Under the pieces are notes generated by a model. It was given only the letters and a program-made list of their open reading frames with translations. It searched no databases and was not told the origin of the DNA. A DNA stretch of 64,000 nt from DASTFY01 sp963813375 (GTDB lineage Bacteria; Actinomycetota; Acidimicrobiia; Acidimicrobiales; Ilumatobacteraceae), in NCBI GenBank assembly GCA_963813375.1, contig CAWEYT010000017.1, forward strand, positions 1-64,000, given 5' to 3'. Position numbers and translations under genes: made by a program. Below, piece by piece: positions 8,442 to 18,678 of the stretch (its first letter is position 1; each line of letters opens with the position of its first letter).

Positions 8442-8699
8442 ATGACTGCTGCAACTGTCCATCATCACCGTCCCACGCTGCCGGTCCTCAGCATGCTGGT
8501 CGCCGGAGCGGCGCTCTCCCTCGGTGCGGTGGCGATTGCCACCGACGACGTGAGCACACCGCAGCCGTCCCCTGTGGTCGGCACGCCGGCCGCCGAGGAG
8601 CCGGCTGTCCCGGTTGCGACAAGGGCCGGCTCGGGCAGCGCCGGAGTTGACGCCGAAGAGTGTCCGTTCCCTGCTCCGGGTGTGGTCGTGCGGTGCTGA
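8442..8699 (+). CDS. Small secreted protein with signal peptide
   Basis: An 85 residue protein of unknown function. Residues 1-12 are polar (with HHHR), residues 13-33 are hydrophobic (LPVLSMLVAGAALSLGAVAI), and the mature part is rich in Pro, Ala and Val with two cysteines near the end (EECPFPAP, then VVVRC), which could pair. AAGGAG sits 7 bases before the ATG, a strong ribosome site. The gene ends inside the upstream region of the LuxR regulator that starts at 8777. Confidence 0.6.
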   Translation: MTAATVHHHRPTLPVLSMLVAGAALSLGAVAIATDDVSTPQPSPVVGTPAAEEPAVPVATRAGSGSAGVDAEECPFPAPGVVVRC

Positions 8700-8776
8700 A
8701 CCTCCCGGGCACCCGGCGTGCCGAGCGCAGCCAGGTGGACGACGACGCCAACGTGCACGGGTGGGAGGATGTCAGC

Positions 8777-11749
8777 GTGCCGAGACGGGCGACGAGTCCG
8801 GTCCTGATCGGTCGGACCGGCGAACGAGCGAGCCTCGCCGCCGCGTTCGGCGCTGCAGTCGCCGGCACACCGGTCACCGTGCTGGTCGCCGGCGAAGCTG
8901 GTGTGGGCAAGACACGGCTCGTCACCGAGTTCGTGCGGGACGTGGGGGCGGAGGCGACGGCGCTGTTCGGAGCGTGCATCGACGAGCGCGTGCCGTACTC
9001 GCCGATCGCCGACGCCCTTCGCTCGCTGGCCAGATCGGGGTGGGATCCGAGCGATGTCGAAGGGCGCGGCTGGGCCGAGCTGGAAGCCATCTCGCCGGAC
9101 CTGGGATGGCTCGCCCGAGACCGCCTGCCTCGTCAGGACGGCTCGGCGGGGCGGCTTCACGCGGCGTTCCTCCAAGTGTTGGAGGCGCTGTGTGCGCAGC
9201 GCCCGGTCGTGGTCGTCGTGGAGGACCTGCACTGGTCCGACGCGTCGACCAGGAACCTCTTGATGCACACGATGCGCGCCGCCAGGCAGATCCCGCTCTT
9301 GCTGGTCGGCACGTACCGCACCGACGAACTCACCCGGCGCCATCCGCTGCGACCGTTCCTCGCCGAGGTGGCACGGCTGCGGTCCACGGACGTCGTCGAG
9401 CTCGGCCGCCTCGATGCCGAAGCGGTCGCGGAGCTCATCGCGGCCACCGTCGGCAGCCGGCCTTCGCAGGCGATGGTGTCGGAGGTGTACGAGCGGTGCG
9501 GCGGGAACCCATTTCTCGTCGAGGAGGTGATCGCCGCCGGCGTCGCCGGGGGTTCCGGACGTCTGCCCCCGCGACTGCGGGACATCCTGCTCGCTCGCAC
9601 CACATCGCTGACGCCGCAGGCGGCCGAGGTGCTGCGCCTCGCCGCCGTCGGCGGCCCGCGGATCGACGACGCGCTGCTCCGCCGTGTCTCATCGCTGGAG
9701 CCAGGAGTGCTCGACAGCGCCGTACGGGAGCTACTCGACTGCAATGTCCTCGAACCGCACACCGACGACCGCTGCTACGTCTTCCGACATGCCCTGACCG
9801 CCGAGGCCGTGTACGAAGACACGCTTCCCGGTGAGCGGGTCCGCCTTCACACCACCTTCGCCGACGCGATCGGCGACGATCCCTGTCTCGCCACCGCGGG
9901 CGGAGCGCTCGCCGCCGTCGAGCGGGCACGGCATTGGCACCGGGCCCGCCAAGGCCTCAAGGCACTTCCCGCGTGGGTGGAGGCCGCCGCCGCGGCCGAG
10001 CGCGTGTACGCGCATCCCGAAGCGTTGGCGGCGTACGAGAACGCCCTCGAGCTGTGGCCGACGGTCGACAGTCCCGAGACACTGGCGGGGTTCGACGAGA
10101 TCGAGCTGCTGCGCCGCGCCGCCGAGGCGGCCAACCGTGCCGGACTGAGCGAACGCGCATTGACGTTGGCCCAGAACGCCATGGCGCTGGTCGACGAGCG
10201 GGCCGAGCCGCTGCGGGCTGCCGCGCTGAACGAGCGTCTCGGCCGGTACACATGGGTGGCAGGCCACGAGGGCGAAGCGCCGTCCTATTACCAGCGCGCC
10301 GTCGAGCTCGCGGACGGGCTGCCACCGAGCGTCGAGCGGGCTCGCGCCCTCGCCGGACACGCTCAGATCCTGGCGCTCAACTGGCTGGATGCGGCGGCGG
10401 CGAAGCGCGCACAAGAAGCGATCGACGAGGCGCGCCGGGCGGGAGCAGTCACAGTCGAGGCGCACGCATTGATCACGATGGCCACCGTCCGTCTGGCCCA
10501 GGGCGATGAGCCTGCAGCGCTGTCGGCTCTCGAGGAGGCGGCGCGGCTCATCGAGCGCGGCGAGGACGACGAGAACCTCGCCCGCCTGTCGCACAACCGG
10601 GTGTACCACCTCCTCGCCATGGGCCGCCTCGAGGCGGCCGCCGACGCCGCCACGCAAGACCGGGCCGCGATGCGGGAGATCGGGCTGGAGCGATCGCTCC
10701 TCGCCACGTCGGCCACCGCCAACGAGTCCGACGTGCTCGTGGACCTGGGACGCTTCGACCACGCCCGTGCCATCCTCGACGACGCCGTCGGCCTCGTCCA
10801 ACCCGACTGGTGGCGTGCGTGGGCGCTGCAGGCGCGGGTCTGGTTGAACTGGGTGACCGGCGACCTCGACGGGGCGGAGGGTGATCTCGCCGAGATCCGA
10901 CGGCTGGCCCCGGAACTGACGGAGGGTCAGACGTACGGCCCGCACGCCCGGGCAGGCACGGCCGTCTCGCTCGAGACCGAACACTGGGATACCGCCGTGC
11001 AGACCGCGGCCGATGCCGTGCGCCAGCTTCCGGAAGAGGAAGGCCTCCCGGTCGTGCACTGGGAGACGATGACCGTTGCATGGCTCGGGCTGTGGGCCGC
11101 CGCAGAACTGACGCGAGAGCGGGGCGCGTCGGGTTCCGTGTCACTGGCTCCTCATCTCGCCGAGCTCGATCGGCTTCTCGACGCTGCGGCACGGCAGAGC
11201 GACAAGGGCACGACCAGGGACCGAGCGCTTCTCGCTCTGTGCCAAGCGGAACGCAAACGAGTCGCGGCTACCGCGTCGAGCGCGGACTGGCACAGCGCGG
11301 TCGACGCACTCGACGCCCTTGGCGCCGTCACGCAACGCGCCTACGCGCGCGTCCGCTTCGCCGAGTGTCTGCTCGCCGAGAGCGCCGTCCGCGGCGACGC
11401 GACGGCAGCGCTCGACGAGGCCATGTCGTTGCTCGACGGGGCGCCCCGGTCGCCGGTGCGCGCCCTCGGCGGACAGGTCGCCCGCAGAGCACGAATACAC
11501 CTCAGCGAGCGCCCTGACGACACAGCTGAGAAGGGTCGCCAGAACCCGTTCGGCCTCACCAAGCGCGAGGCCGATGTCCTTCGCCTGCTCGCCGAGGCAC
11601 GGACGAACCGAGAGATCGGCGACACGCTCTTCATCTCGCCGAAGACGGTGAGCGTGCACCTGAGCAGCATCATGCGCAAGCTCGGAGTGCGACGGCGCGC
11701 CGACGCCGCTCGGATCGCCAGGAGGACGGCGTTCGAGGTCGAGACGTAG
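8777..11749 (+). CDS. LuxR-family regulator with AAA/NTPase and TPR-like region
   Basis: A 990 residue ATPase-type transcription regulator of the large LuxR (LAL/MalT-like) class. Order: an N-terminal ATPase with Walker A (VAGEAGVGKTRLV, about residue 40) and Walker B (VVVVVEDLHWSD, about 150); a helical repeat region of roughly 600 residues rich in Ala/Leu/Arg; a C-terminal LuxR helix-turn-helix (LTKREADVLRLLAEARTNRE, then SPKTVSVHLSSIMRKLGV) in the last 65 residues. Such proteins switch genes in response to a ligand or carbon source that is unknown here. The GTG at 8777 is chosen for the GGGAGG 10 bases upstream; further in-frame starts exist from 8660. The 3 kb frame is free of indels, in contrast to many neighbours. 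Confidence 0.9.
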   Translation: MPRRATSPVLIGRTGERASLAAAFGAAVAGTPVTVLVAGEAGVGKTRLVTEFVRDVGAEATALFGACIDERVPYSPIADALRSLARSGWDPSDVEGRGWAELEAISPDLGWLARDRLPRQDGSAGRLHAAFLQVLEALCAQRPVVVVVEDLHWSDASTRNLLMHTMRAARQIPLLLVGTYRTDELTRRHPLRPFLAEVARLRSTDVVELGRLDAEAVAELIAATVGSRPSQAMVSEVYERCGGNPFLVEEVIAAGVAGGSGRLPPRLRDILLARTTSLTPQAAEVLRLAAVGGPRIDDALLRRVSSLEPGVLDSAVRELLDCNVLEPHTDDRCYVFRHALTAEAVYEDTLPGERVRLHTTFADAIGDDPCLATAGGALAAVERARHWHRARQGLKALPAWVEAAAAAERVYAHPEALAAYENALELWPTVDSPETLAGFDEIELLRRAAEAANRAGLSERALTLAQNAMALVDERAEPLRAAALNERLGRYTWVAGHEGEAPSYYQRAVELADGLPPSVERARALAGHAQILALNWLDAAAAKRAQEAIDEARRAGAVTVEAHALITMATVRLAQGDEPAALSALEEAARLIERGEDDENLARLSHNRVYHLLAMGRLEAAADAATQDRAAMREIGLERSLLATSATANESDVLVDLGRFDHARAILDDAVGLVQPDWWRAWALQARVWLNWVTGDLDGAEGDLAEIRRLAPELTEGQTYGPHARAGTAVSLETEHWDTAVQTAADAVRQLPEEEGLPVVHWETMTVAWLGLWAAAELTRERGASGSVSLAPHLAELDRLLDAAARQSDKGTTRDRALLALCQAERKRVAATASSADWHSAVDALDALGAVTQRAYARVRFAECLLAESAVRGDATAALDEAMSLLDGAPRSPVRALGGQVARRARIHLSERPDDTAEKGRQNPFGLTKREADVLRLLAEARTNREIGDTLFISPKTVSVHLSSIMRKLGVRRRADAARIARRTAFEVET

Positions 11750-11782
11750 GAGCTGCGAGGCCCAGCCGGACAGACTGACGTC

Positions 11783-12289
11783 GTGCTGTCGGCCTCGACG
11801 ATCAAGACGGCCAGACTTGTGCTCACGCCGCTCGTCGCCGGCGATGCCGAGGTGATGGTCGACGTGCTGGCCGACGAGCGAATGCACGAGTTCACCGGCG
11901 GGCACCCCTTGTCGTTCGAGGACCTCCGATCGCGCTATCAGAAGCTCGAGTCAGGCCGCTCTCCCGACGGCGAGGACGTGTGGATGAACTGGATCGTCCG
12001 TCTCCACGACGGCCTGCGGCCGGTTGGCGTGATGCAGGCGACCGTGACGTCGGACGGATCATCGGCCGACGTCGCGTGGGAGGTCGGAGTCGCCGCGCAG
12101 GGCGAGGGCATCGCGTCGGAAGCGGCGCCCGCCGTCGTCGAGTGGCTCATCGAACACGGGGTGCGGAACGTCCGAGCGCTCATCCACCCTGAGCACGTGG
12201 CGTCCGCCGTCGTCGCTTCCCGGGCCGGGCTCATCCCATCGGAGGAGTGCGTGGACGGTGAGGTCGTGTGGCGTCGAACCGTTCCGTGA
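11783..12289 (+). CDS. GNAT-family acetyltransferase (RimJ/RimL-like)
   Basis: An acetyltransferase of the RimJ/RimL-like branch. From the GTG at 11783 the protein reads IKTARLVLTPLVAGDAEVMV, the usual family opening, then a middle strand DVAWEVGVAAQGEGIASEAA, where the acetyl-CoA loop (QGxGxA) is seen as QGEGIA, and VRNVRALIHPEHVASAVVAS. The 168 residues fit the family. It starts 34 bases after the LuxR gene in the same direction and could be co-transcribed. Substrate unknown. Confidence 0.85.
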   Translation: MLSASTIKTARLVLTPLVAGDAEVMVDVLADERMHEFTGGHPLSFEDLRSRYQKLESGRSPDGEDVWMNWIVRLHDGLRPVGVMQATVTSDGSSADVAWEVGVAAQGEGIASEAAPAVVEWLIEHGVRNVRALIHPEHVASAVVASRAGLIPSEECVDGEVVWRRTVP

Positions 12290-12309
12290 TCCGGCGATCG
12301 AGGACGGGT

Positions 12310-12738
12310 TCAGCTGGCGCCGGCGGCCCAGCCGGCCACGCCGACGATGCGCAGCACCAGCACCCGGGCGAAGGGCTGGTCACGGTACTGCGGGTAGCGC
12401 CCGGCCAGCCGGGCGGCCAGGGCCGCCGCCCGCTCGGGGGCGGCGTCGCCCTGCGAGCGCAGCTCGGCCCGCACCCACCACAGCTGTGACCAGTCGCCGC
12501 GGTCCCAGTGCTCGACCAGCAGCGTGGCCCGCGGATCCGCCTCCAGGTTCCGCTCCCGCTGCAGCCGCGACGACGCCTTCGGCTTCACCAGGTCGACGGG
12601 CACGCCCACGTAGTCGTCCTCGTCGACCACGTACGCGACGGGCACGGCGTCGACGCCCCGCTCGGCGTGCACCGTGCACAGGATCCCGTGGTCGTGTGCC
12701 GCCAGCCGGGCCCGCGCCTCGTCCTCGGCGAGCCTCAT
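12310..12738 (-). CDS. PPOX-class F420-dependent oxidoreductase (TIGR03668-like)
   Basis: Split-barrel flavin/F420-binding protein, probably a small F420-dependent reductase of unknown substrate. The 142 residues show the family features: EDEARARLAAHDHGILCTVH at the start, VDAVPVAYVVDEDDYVGVPV, KPKASSRLQRERNLEADPRA in the centre and WWVRAELR followed by a C-terminal RYPQYRDQPFARVLVLRI. The ATG at 12738 is used because family text begins there. It converges with the GNAT gene, whose stop is only 20 bases away; a GC-rich inverted stretch near 12310-12340 may terminate both. Confidence 0.8.
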   Translation of the reverse strand: MRLAEDEARARLAAHDHGILCTVHAERGVDAVPVAYVVDEDDYVGVPVDLVKPKASSRLQRERNLEADPRATLLVEHWDRGDWSQLWWVRAELRSQGDAAPERAAALAARLAGRYPQYRDQPFARVLVLRIVGVAGWAAGAS

Positions 12739-12902
12739 CGCAGGAGACGGTAGTTCGTTGAACGCCTGGATCGACGGGGTGCTCACTCTTGCGAGGTGGC
12801 CGCCGTCGTGATGGCCGAGGCCGAATCGCACTACGTTGGCTTCGTGCTGGGGCAACCGCGCCTCCAGGATCTTCCCTCTACCTTCGAGGGCCGGACGGTG
12901 CG

Positions 12903-14456
12903 ATGAACCCGGCCGTCTGGGTGGAGCGCCACGGCCGCCAGCGGCCCGACGACCCGGCGCTCGCCGACGGTGAGCGCGTCCACGCCGGCTGGGGCGCGTT
13001 CGCCGCACGGACGGCCGGCGCGGCCGCGGGCCTGCGCGACGACTTCGGCCTGTCGCCCGGTCACCGGGTCGCCATCGTGATGCGCAACCGGCCCGAGTAC
13101 CTCGAGGCGCTGTTCGCCATCTGGCACGCCGGTCTCGTGGCCGTGCCGGTCAACGCTCGCCTCCACCGCGACGAGATCGCCTACATCCTCGAACACAGCG
13201 AGTCGGCCGTCGTCGTGACCGACGAGGACCATGCCGACGACGTCGAGTCGCTGGTCGGCACCGTCGCTTCGCTGCAGGCGGCGGTGGTGGCGCCCGGTGA
13301 GCGGTGGGACCGGCTCACGGCGTCGTCGCCGGCGCCGCTCGTCGGCCGGCAGCCGGAGGACCCGGCCTGGCTGTTCTACACCAGCGGCACCACCGGACGG
13401 CCCAAGGGAGCCACGCTCACGCACCGCAACCTGCTCATGGCGTCGCTCAGCTACTTCGCCGACATCGACCCGGTGATGCCGCAGGACTGCATCCTCCACG
13501 CCGCGCCGCTGTCGCACGGTTCGGGGCTCTACGGGCTGCCCCACGTGGCCCGGGGAGCGGTGAGCGTCGTGCCGCAGTCCGGCGGCGTCGACGGCGACGA
13601 GATCGCCGCCCTCCTGCGGCGCTGGCCGGGAATGTCGTTCTTCGCCGCTCCCACCATGGTGAAGCGGCTGGCCGGCGACCGGGCCGTCGCCGCCGCCGAC
13701 CTCTCCCACCTGAAGACGATCATCTACGGCGGCGCACCGATGTACCTGGCCGACCTGGAGGACGCCCTCGCCGTCTTCGGCCCCCGCTTGGCCCAGATCT
13801 ACGGGCAGGGCGAGACGCCGATGACGATCACCGCCCTGTCCAAGGCAGACCACGCCGACCGGAACCATCCCCGGTGGCGGGACCGCCTGCAGAGCGTCGG
13901 CGTCCCCCGCACCGACGTCGAGGTCCGCGTCGTCGACGACGCCGACCGCGACCTCCCCGCCGGCGAGGTCGGCGAGGTGGTGGTCCGGGGCGACGTGGTC
14001 ATGGCCGGCTACTGGAAGCAGCCCGATGCCACCGCCGAGGCGCTGCGGGATGGCTGGCTGCACACCGGCGACGTCGGCAGCTTCGACGCCGACGGGTACC
14101 TCACGCTGCGGGACCGGTCCAAGGACCTGATCATCAGCGGGGGGATGAACATCTACCCCCGGGAGGTCGAGGAGGCGCTGCTCCGCCACCCCGGCGTCCG
14201 GGCCGCCGCCGTCGTCGGCCGGCCCGACACGGAGTGGGGCGAGGCGGTGGTGGCCTTCGTGGTGGCCGCCGACGGCGCCGACCCGCCGCCGGTCGAGGAC
14301 CTCGACCGGACGTGCCTCGACCACATCGCCCGGTTCAAGCGGCCCAAGGACTACCGCTTCGTCGACGCCCTGCCGACCAACAACTACGGCAAGGTCGTCA
14401 AGCGGGAACTGCGCGACCGGCTGCGGGCTGAAGCGGAGGAGCCAGGCCCGCGCTGA
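12903..14456 (+). CDS. Acyl-CoA synthetase / AMP-dependent ligase
   Basis: ANL-superfamily enzyme that activates a carboxylic acid to acyl-AMP and then acyl-CoA. Motifs: P-loop LFYTSGTTGRPKGATLTH (about residue 155), YGQGETPMTIT, LHTGDVGSFDADGYL with RDRSKDLIISGGMNIYP, and the C-terminal catalytic lysine motif NNYGKVVKREL. The 517 residues are normal. The ATG at 12903 begins typical text (MNPAVWVERHGRQRPDDPAL). The frame is clean. Substrate class (medium or long chain, or aromatic) cannot be read from the sequence. The LLM oxidoreductase follows 126 bases later in the same direction. Confidence 0.9.
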   Translation: MNPAVWVERHGRQRPDDPALADGERVHAGWGAFAARTAGAAAGLRDDFGLSPGHRVAIVMRNRPEYLEALFAIWHAGLVAVPVNARLHRDEIAYILEHSESAVVVTDEDHADDVESLVGTVASLQAAVVAPGERWDRLTASSPAPLVGRQPEDPAWLFYTSGTTGRPKGATLTHRNLLMASLSYFADIDPVMPQDCILHAAPLSHGSGLYGLPHVARGAVSVVPQSGGVDGDEIAALLRRWPGMSFFAAPTMVKRLAGDRAVAAADLSHLKTIIYGGAPMYLADLEDALAVFGPRLAQIYGQGETPMTITALSKADHADRNHPRWRDRLQSVGVPRTDVEVRVVDDADRDLPAGEVGEVVVRGDVVMAGYWKQPDATAEALRDGWLHTGDVGSFDADGYLTLRDRSKDLIISGGMNIYPREVEEALLRHPGVRAAAVVGRPDTEWGEAVVAFVVAADGADPPPVEDLDRTCLDHIARFKRPKDYRFVDALPTNNYGKVVKRELRDRLRAEAEEPGPR

Positions 14457-14582
14457 ACTCCGGCCGAGCGGCATTTGTTAGCGTCGAACCCGGCAGGCAG
14501 GTCGAGGGGCTCGGACGTGTGCCGCTCGACCGCAGCGTTGGCCGACGCAATCCACGAACGCACGGTGAGGAGGCCGTCTCTC

Positions 14583-15575
14583 ATGAAGCTCGCTCTGTAC
14601 TTGCCGAACTTCCGCGACAAGGTGACCGTCAAGGAGCTCGAAGATCTCACCACGCTCGCCGAGGAGCTCGACTTCGACTCCGTCTGGACGCTCGACCGGA
14701 TCGTCGTCCCGGAAGCCTCCGATCGCGCGGAGCTCCAGTACTCGTTCGGCATGATGAACGAGTTCCCGAAGGCATTGCCGGTGTCCTCCCGCGGCGAGTG
14801 GCTCCAAGGCTGGCCGCTGATCCCCTGGCTCGCGGCGAAGACGACGACGGTGCGGATCGGCATGAGCATCACCGACACGCCATACCGCGCGCCCGGCGTG
14901 CTCGCGGCGGAGATCGCCACTGTGGACCACCTCTCGAACGGCAGGGTCAACGTGGGCGTGGGGTCCGGCTGGATGCCCGAGGAGTTCGCGGCCGCGAGCG
15001 CCTCGCACATCTTCCCCAAGCGTCACCAGCACGTACGGGAGACGATCGAGATCATGCAGGGCATCTGGACGAACGATCTCTTCGAGTACCACGGCGAGTT
15101 CGCCGACTTCGACCGATGCGGATTCGGCGCGAAGCCGGTGCAGAAGCCGCACCCGCCGATCTTCTTCAGCGGGCTCAAGGACCCGAAGCGCTCGGCGAAC
15201 CGCATCGCCAAGTACGGCCTGTCGGGCTGGATCGGGATCCAGGACACGCCGGACGAGCTCCAGCAGTGGCGCGGCGCCATCCAGCGAGAGCTCGAGGAGC
15301 TCGGGAGCTCCCGCTCGGTCGACGATCTCGAGATCTGCAGCATGATCTGGTTCGTCATCACGGACGAGGAGACCGATCAGACGCCGCAGGGCAAGGGCAC
15401 CAATCTGTTGGCGGGCACCGCCGCGCAGATCACCGACAACCTCAAGCGCTACAAGGAGGCCGGGCTGACGATGCCGCTCATCTGGCCGCCGTTCCAGGAC
15501 GTGCCGGTTGCGAAGACGCTCGACGACCTCAAGCGGCTGAAGGAGGAGATCATGCCGAAGGTCGACGCCATGTAG
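14583..15575 (+). CDS. LLM-class F420/flavin-dependent oxidoreductase
   Basis: Luciferase-like monooxygenase fold (TIM barrel). In actinobacteria these often use F420. Seen: KLALYLPNFRDKVTVKELED at the start, EELDFDSVWTLDRIV, KTTTVRIGMSITDTPYRAPG, the signature GRVNVGVGSGWMPEEF near residue 120, and PPIFFSGLKDPK. 330 residues, a usual length. The ATG at 14583 is preceded by GAGGAGG-like sequence ('gtgaggaggcc'). It follows an acyl-CoA ligase and may act in the same catabolic route, but the reaction is unknown. Confidence 0.85.
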   Translation: MKLALYLPNFRDKVTVKELEDLTTLAEELDFDSVWTLDRIVVPEASDRAELQYSFGMMNEFPKALPVSSRGEWLQGWPLIPWLAAKTTTVRIGMSITDTPYRAPGVLAAEIATVDHLSNGRVNVGVGSGWMPEEFAAASASHIFPKRHQHVRETIEIMQGIWTNDLFEYHGEFADFDRCGFGAKPVQKPHPPIFFSGLKDPKRSANRIAKYGLSGWIGIQDTPDELQQWRGAIQRELEELGSSRSVDDLEICSMIWFVITDEETDQTPQGKGTNLLAGTAAQITDNLKRYKEAGLTMPLIWPPFQDVPVAKTLDDLKRLKEEIMPKVDAM

Positions 15576-15997
15576 CTCCGCCGCGCGGTGTGCGGATCGA
15601 CCCGCACGGGTCCCAGGGGAATCCTGCGGATGCGCGGAGGCCGGCGAGGAAATCGGTCGGCACGAAGCCGGGCACGTGCACCGAGGCGACCGACTCCAAC
15701 CACGACATGCGAATCGAGTCCGGATGGGCGCGCACCTCGTCGGCGAGCACCGCTTCGAATTCGGCGGGGAAATCGTGCCGCGGCCAGCGGTCGAGCACGG
15801 CGCGCACGAGCGCCGGTTCGAGTGCTTCGACGCCTGAGCCCCGCACGTCGAGCGCGATGCCGCGATTCGCGTAGCGGGTCTCGGGGCTCTTGTGCCGGGC
15901 GAGCGCGGTCGAGGCGTGCATCGCGATGCAGTCCCAGGTAGAGGAGAGGCCGCACCCCGGCCGCCAGCGCCGTGTCCGGTGGATCGATCGCGCCCAT
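15550..15997 (-). pseudogene. Internally deleted HD-domain protein
   Basis: Reading leftwards, ATG at 15997 gives MGAIDPPDTALA, like the N-terminus of cyanamide-hydratase-type HD proteins. The text then jumps directly to a C-terminal HD-family segment in another frame: CIAMHASTALARHKSPETRY, then GIALDVRGSGVEALEPALVR and HVPGFVPTDFLAGLR. The central helices with the metal-binding H...HD residues are absent, so about 80 codons are missing. Hence a pseudogene rather than a sequencing slip. It overlaps the end of the LLM gene by 26 bases. Confidence 0.55.
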
Positions 15998-16248
15998 GCG
16001 GCGACCGTAGATGGGCGCGGCCGCGACTCGGCTCAGACCCGTCAAACGTTCGCCGCCACTGACAACGTACCGCGAGGGTGGGGGCTTGCCGCAAACGACC
16101 AAATCGTGCTGACCATGGCACGTCCGCTGAACCGATCAACAGTCAGAACCGATCGAGCCAGGAGCCGAGGAATGCGTCTGTTGCCTTCAGCACGTGGGTC
16201 GAGCGCGAGCGCTCAACCGGTCGAGGAGTGGGCGGCGAGCGAGCGGCG

Positions 16249-17717
16249 ATGACCGAGCATGCGGTGGTGATCGCAGGCGGAGGTCCGACCGGGCTGATGT
16301 TGGCGGGCGAGCTGGCGTTGGCGGGGGTGGACGTGATCGTCGTCGAGCGCCGCGTCAGCCAGGAGAACCAAGACGGATCTCGAGCCGGGCGGTCTGTACC
16401 CCCGGACCATCGAGGTGCTCGATCAACGCGGCATCGCCGATCGATTCCTGGCCGCCGGATACACAGCCCCGGCGCTCGGCTTCGCCGGCATCACGATGGA
16501 CATCAGCGACTTCCCGACCCGCCACAACTACGTGCTTGCCCTGTGGCAGCGGGAGTTCGAGCCCATCCTGGCGGGCTGGGTGGAAGAGCTGAAGGTTCCG
16601 ATCCGTCGTGGCTCCGAGGTGGTGGGCTTCAGCCAGGACGAACGCGGCGTCGATGTCGAGCTGTCTGACGACACGTCGCTCCGAGCGGAGTACCTCGTCG
16701 GCTGCGACGGAGGTCGCAGCCTGGTCCGCAAGGCCACCGGCATCGACTTCGCCGGAATGGACCCATCGACCAGCTGGCTGATCGCCGAGGTCGAGATGGA
16801 GGAGGAGCCGAAGATCGGCATGCGCCGAGAAGGCGGTGGCATCAGGCCCGTCAACCGGCAGGCGGAAGGAGGGCCCTACCGGGTCGTCCTGATCGAGAAG
16901 GACGTCGACCACACCAGTGAGCCCACCATGCAGGGCCTCAGCGAGGCGCTCGTCGCCGCGTACCGAACGGACTACGGGGTGCACAGCCCAACTTGGATCT
17001 CCCGGTTCACCGACATGTCCCGTCAGGCCGTGGCCTACCGCCACGGGCGCGTACTGCTCGCCGGGGACGCCGCACACGTGCACCCGCCGCACGGCGGTCA
17101 GGGCCTCAACACAGGCGTGCAGGATGCTGTGAACCTGGGATGGAAGCTGGCCCAGGTGGTCAGCGAGACCTCACACCAGAGCCTCCTCGACACCTACCGC
17201 GCCGAACGCCATCCAGTCGGTGCCCGCGTGTTGCACAACACGCAGGGCGCAAGTCGCGCTCACCCGCCCCGACGACCGACACCAGGCCCTCCGGGACATC
17301 GTGACCGAGCTGCTGGGCATGGACGAACCACGCCGGCGCATCGCCGGGATGCTCTCCGGTCTCGACATCCACTACGACCTGGGAGAGGGACACCCGCTGC
17401 TCGGGCGCCGCATGCCTGACCTCGACGTGCACACTGCCGACGGACCAAAGCGTGTTTTCACCGTGCTCCACGAGGCGCGGCCCGTGCTCCTCGACTTCGG
17501 GGAAGCCGGCGACTTCGACACGTCGCCTTGGACGCGAGTCCGGTTGGTCCACGTCACGCACGATGGCGTCTGGGAGCTACCGGTCCTCGGCGAGGTCGCT
17601 GCTCCTCCGGCCGTGCTGATCCGACCCGACGGGCACGTCGCCTGGGCAGGAGATCTCACCGACCCTGAACTACCTCGAGCGCTCGCGACCTGGTTCGGAT
17701 CGGTCACCACTGCCTAG
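16249..17717 (+). CDS. FAD-dependent aromatic-ring monooxygenase, frameshifted
   Basis: Class A flavoprotein hydroxylase of the PHBH/rifampicin-monooxygenase type: uses NAD(P)H and oxygen to hydroxylate aromatic substrates. Seen: FAD-binding GGGPTGLMLAGELALAGVDV at residues 9-28, EYLVGCDGGRSLVRKATGI (the DG motif) near 155, and GRVLLAGDAAHVHPPHGGQG (GD motif) near 265, then NTGVQDAVNLGWKL and a thioredoxin-like C-terminal domain (PVLLDFGEAGDFD). The sequence breaks twice. Removing one G from GGG at 16387-16389 and one from GGG at 17245-17247 restores a continuous protein of about 488 residues. I therefore expect a working gene. The ATG at 16249 is at the natural N-terminus. Confidence 0.85.
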
Positions 17718-17834
17718 AACCCTGGTGGTCAGCGGCTCGATGACGACCCCGTTCGTCGACAGGGGTAGAGGTCCTACGGTGACTGCGGTGCCCGCGTGGA
17801 TACAAGACCCACCCGCTCACGACTGTCCGCGGCG

Positions 17835-18614
17835 ATGACCGGCAGGCGACGACGCGTCCTCGTGACGGGATCGACCGCTGGTTTGGGGCGCGGAGCGGCT
17901 CGGTCGCTCGTCGACAACGGTCACGATGTGGTGCTGCACGCTCGCTCCGCGGAGCGTGCGGCTGATGTCGAGGACCTCGCGAGGCGCGCTGCCGGTGTCG
18001 TGGTCGGCGACCTGGCGGATGCGTCCGAGGTGCGAAGCGTCGCCGACCAAGCAAACGCGTACGGCGACTTCGATGCGGTGATCCACAACGCCGGGATCTA
18101 CGTCGATCGAAAGCGAACAGCGGCCGCGGACGGCCATGCCCGCGTGCTCGCCGTGAACGTGCTGGCGCCGTACGTGCTCACAGCGTCGATCGATCGACCC
18201 AAGCGGCTGATCTACCTCAGCAGCGAGATGCACCGAGACGGCGACCCGTCGTTGCACGACATCAACTGGCTCAGCCGGCCGTGGAACGGCGTTCAGGCAT
18301 ACTGCGACAGCAAGCTGTTCGTCACGGCGCTGGCTATGGCCATCTCGCGCCGATGGAGCGGCGTGTGTAGCAACGCCGTCGATCCCGGATGGGTACCGAC
18401 CAGGATGGGCGGTGCCGGCGCGCCGGACGACCTCGTGCAGGGCCACGTGACGCAGGTGTGGCTCGCCGTCGGCGACGACCGTAGGGCGAAGGACACCGGG
18501 AAGTACTGGTATCACCAACAGAGGCAGGCGCCGGCCCGCGTGACGAACGATCCCGCGTTCCACGAAGCCCTGACGGACGAGCTCAGCCGACTCACCGGCG
18601 TCGCACTTCCCTGA
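17835..18614 (+). CDS. Short-chain dehydrogenase/reductase
   Basis: NAD(P)-dependent oxidoreductase with Rossmann fold. Seen: cofactor loop RVLVTGSTAGLGRGAA near residue 10, HNAGIY, strand LIYLSSEMHR (catalytic Ser region), and the YxxxK active site in AYCDSKLFVTAL. The region VDPGWVPTRMGG follows, as usual. 259 residues from the ATG at 17835; a GTG at 17796 is also in frame but adds a non-family extension. It starts about 120 bases after the monooxygenase and precedes the cupin gene; the three could form one transcript. Confidence 0.85.
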   Translation: MTGRRRRVLVTGSTAGLGRGAARSLVDNGHDVVLHARSAERAADVEDLARRAAGVVVGDLADASEVRSVADQANAYGDFDAVIHNAGIYVDRKRTAAADGHARVLAVNVLAPYVLTASIDRPKRLIYLSSEMHRDGDPSLHDINWLSRPWNGVQAYCDSKLFVTALAMAISRRWSGVCSNAVDPGWVPTRMGGAGAPDDLVQGHVTQVWLAVGDDRRAKDTGKYWYHQQRQAPARVTNDPAFHEALTDELSRLTGVALP

Positions 18615-18678
18615 CGACAACTGACCACACCTGACCACCACCAGCCCCCGTGAAGCGCAGATATCCGAAGGAGGAGAG

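Noticed and set aside
12831..14474. Long open frame opposite to the acyl-CoA ligase
   Set aside because: It mirrors the codon pattern of the clean ligase gene, which carries all family motifs; a high-GC shadow. The same holds for long frames opposite 8777-11749, 14583-15575 and 40445-41818.
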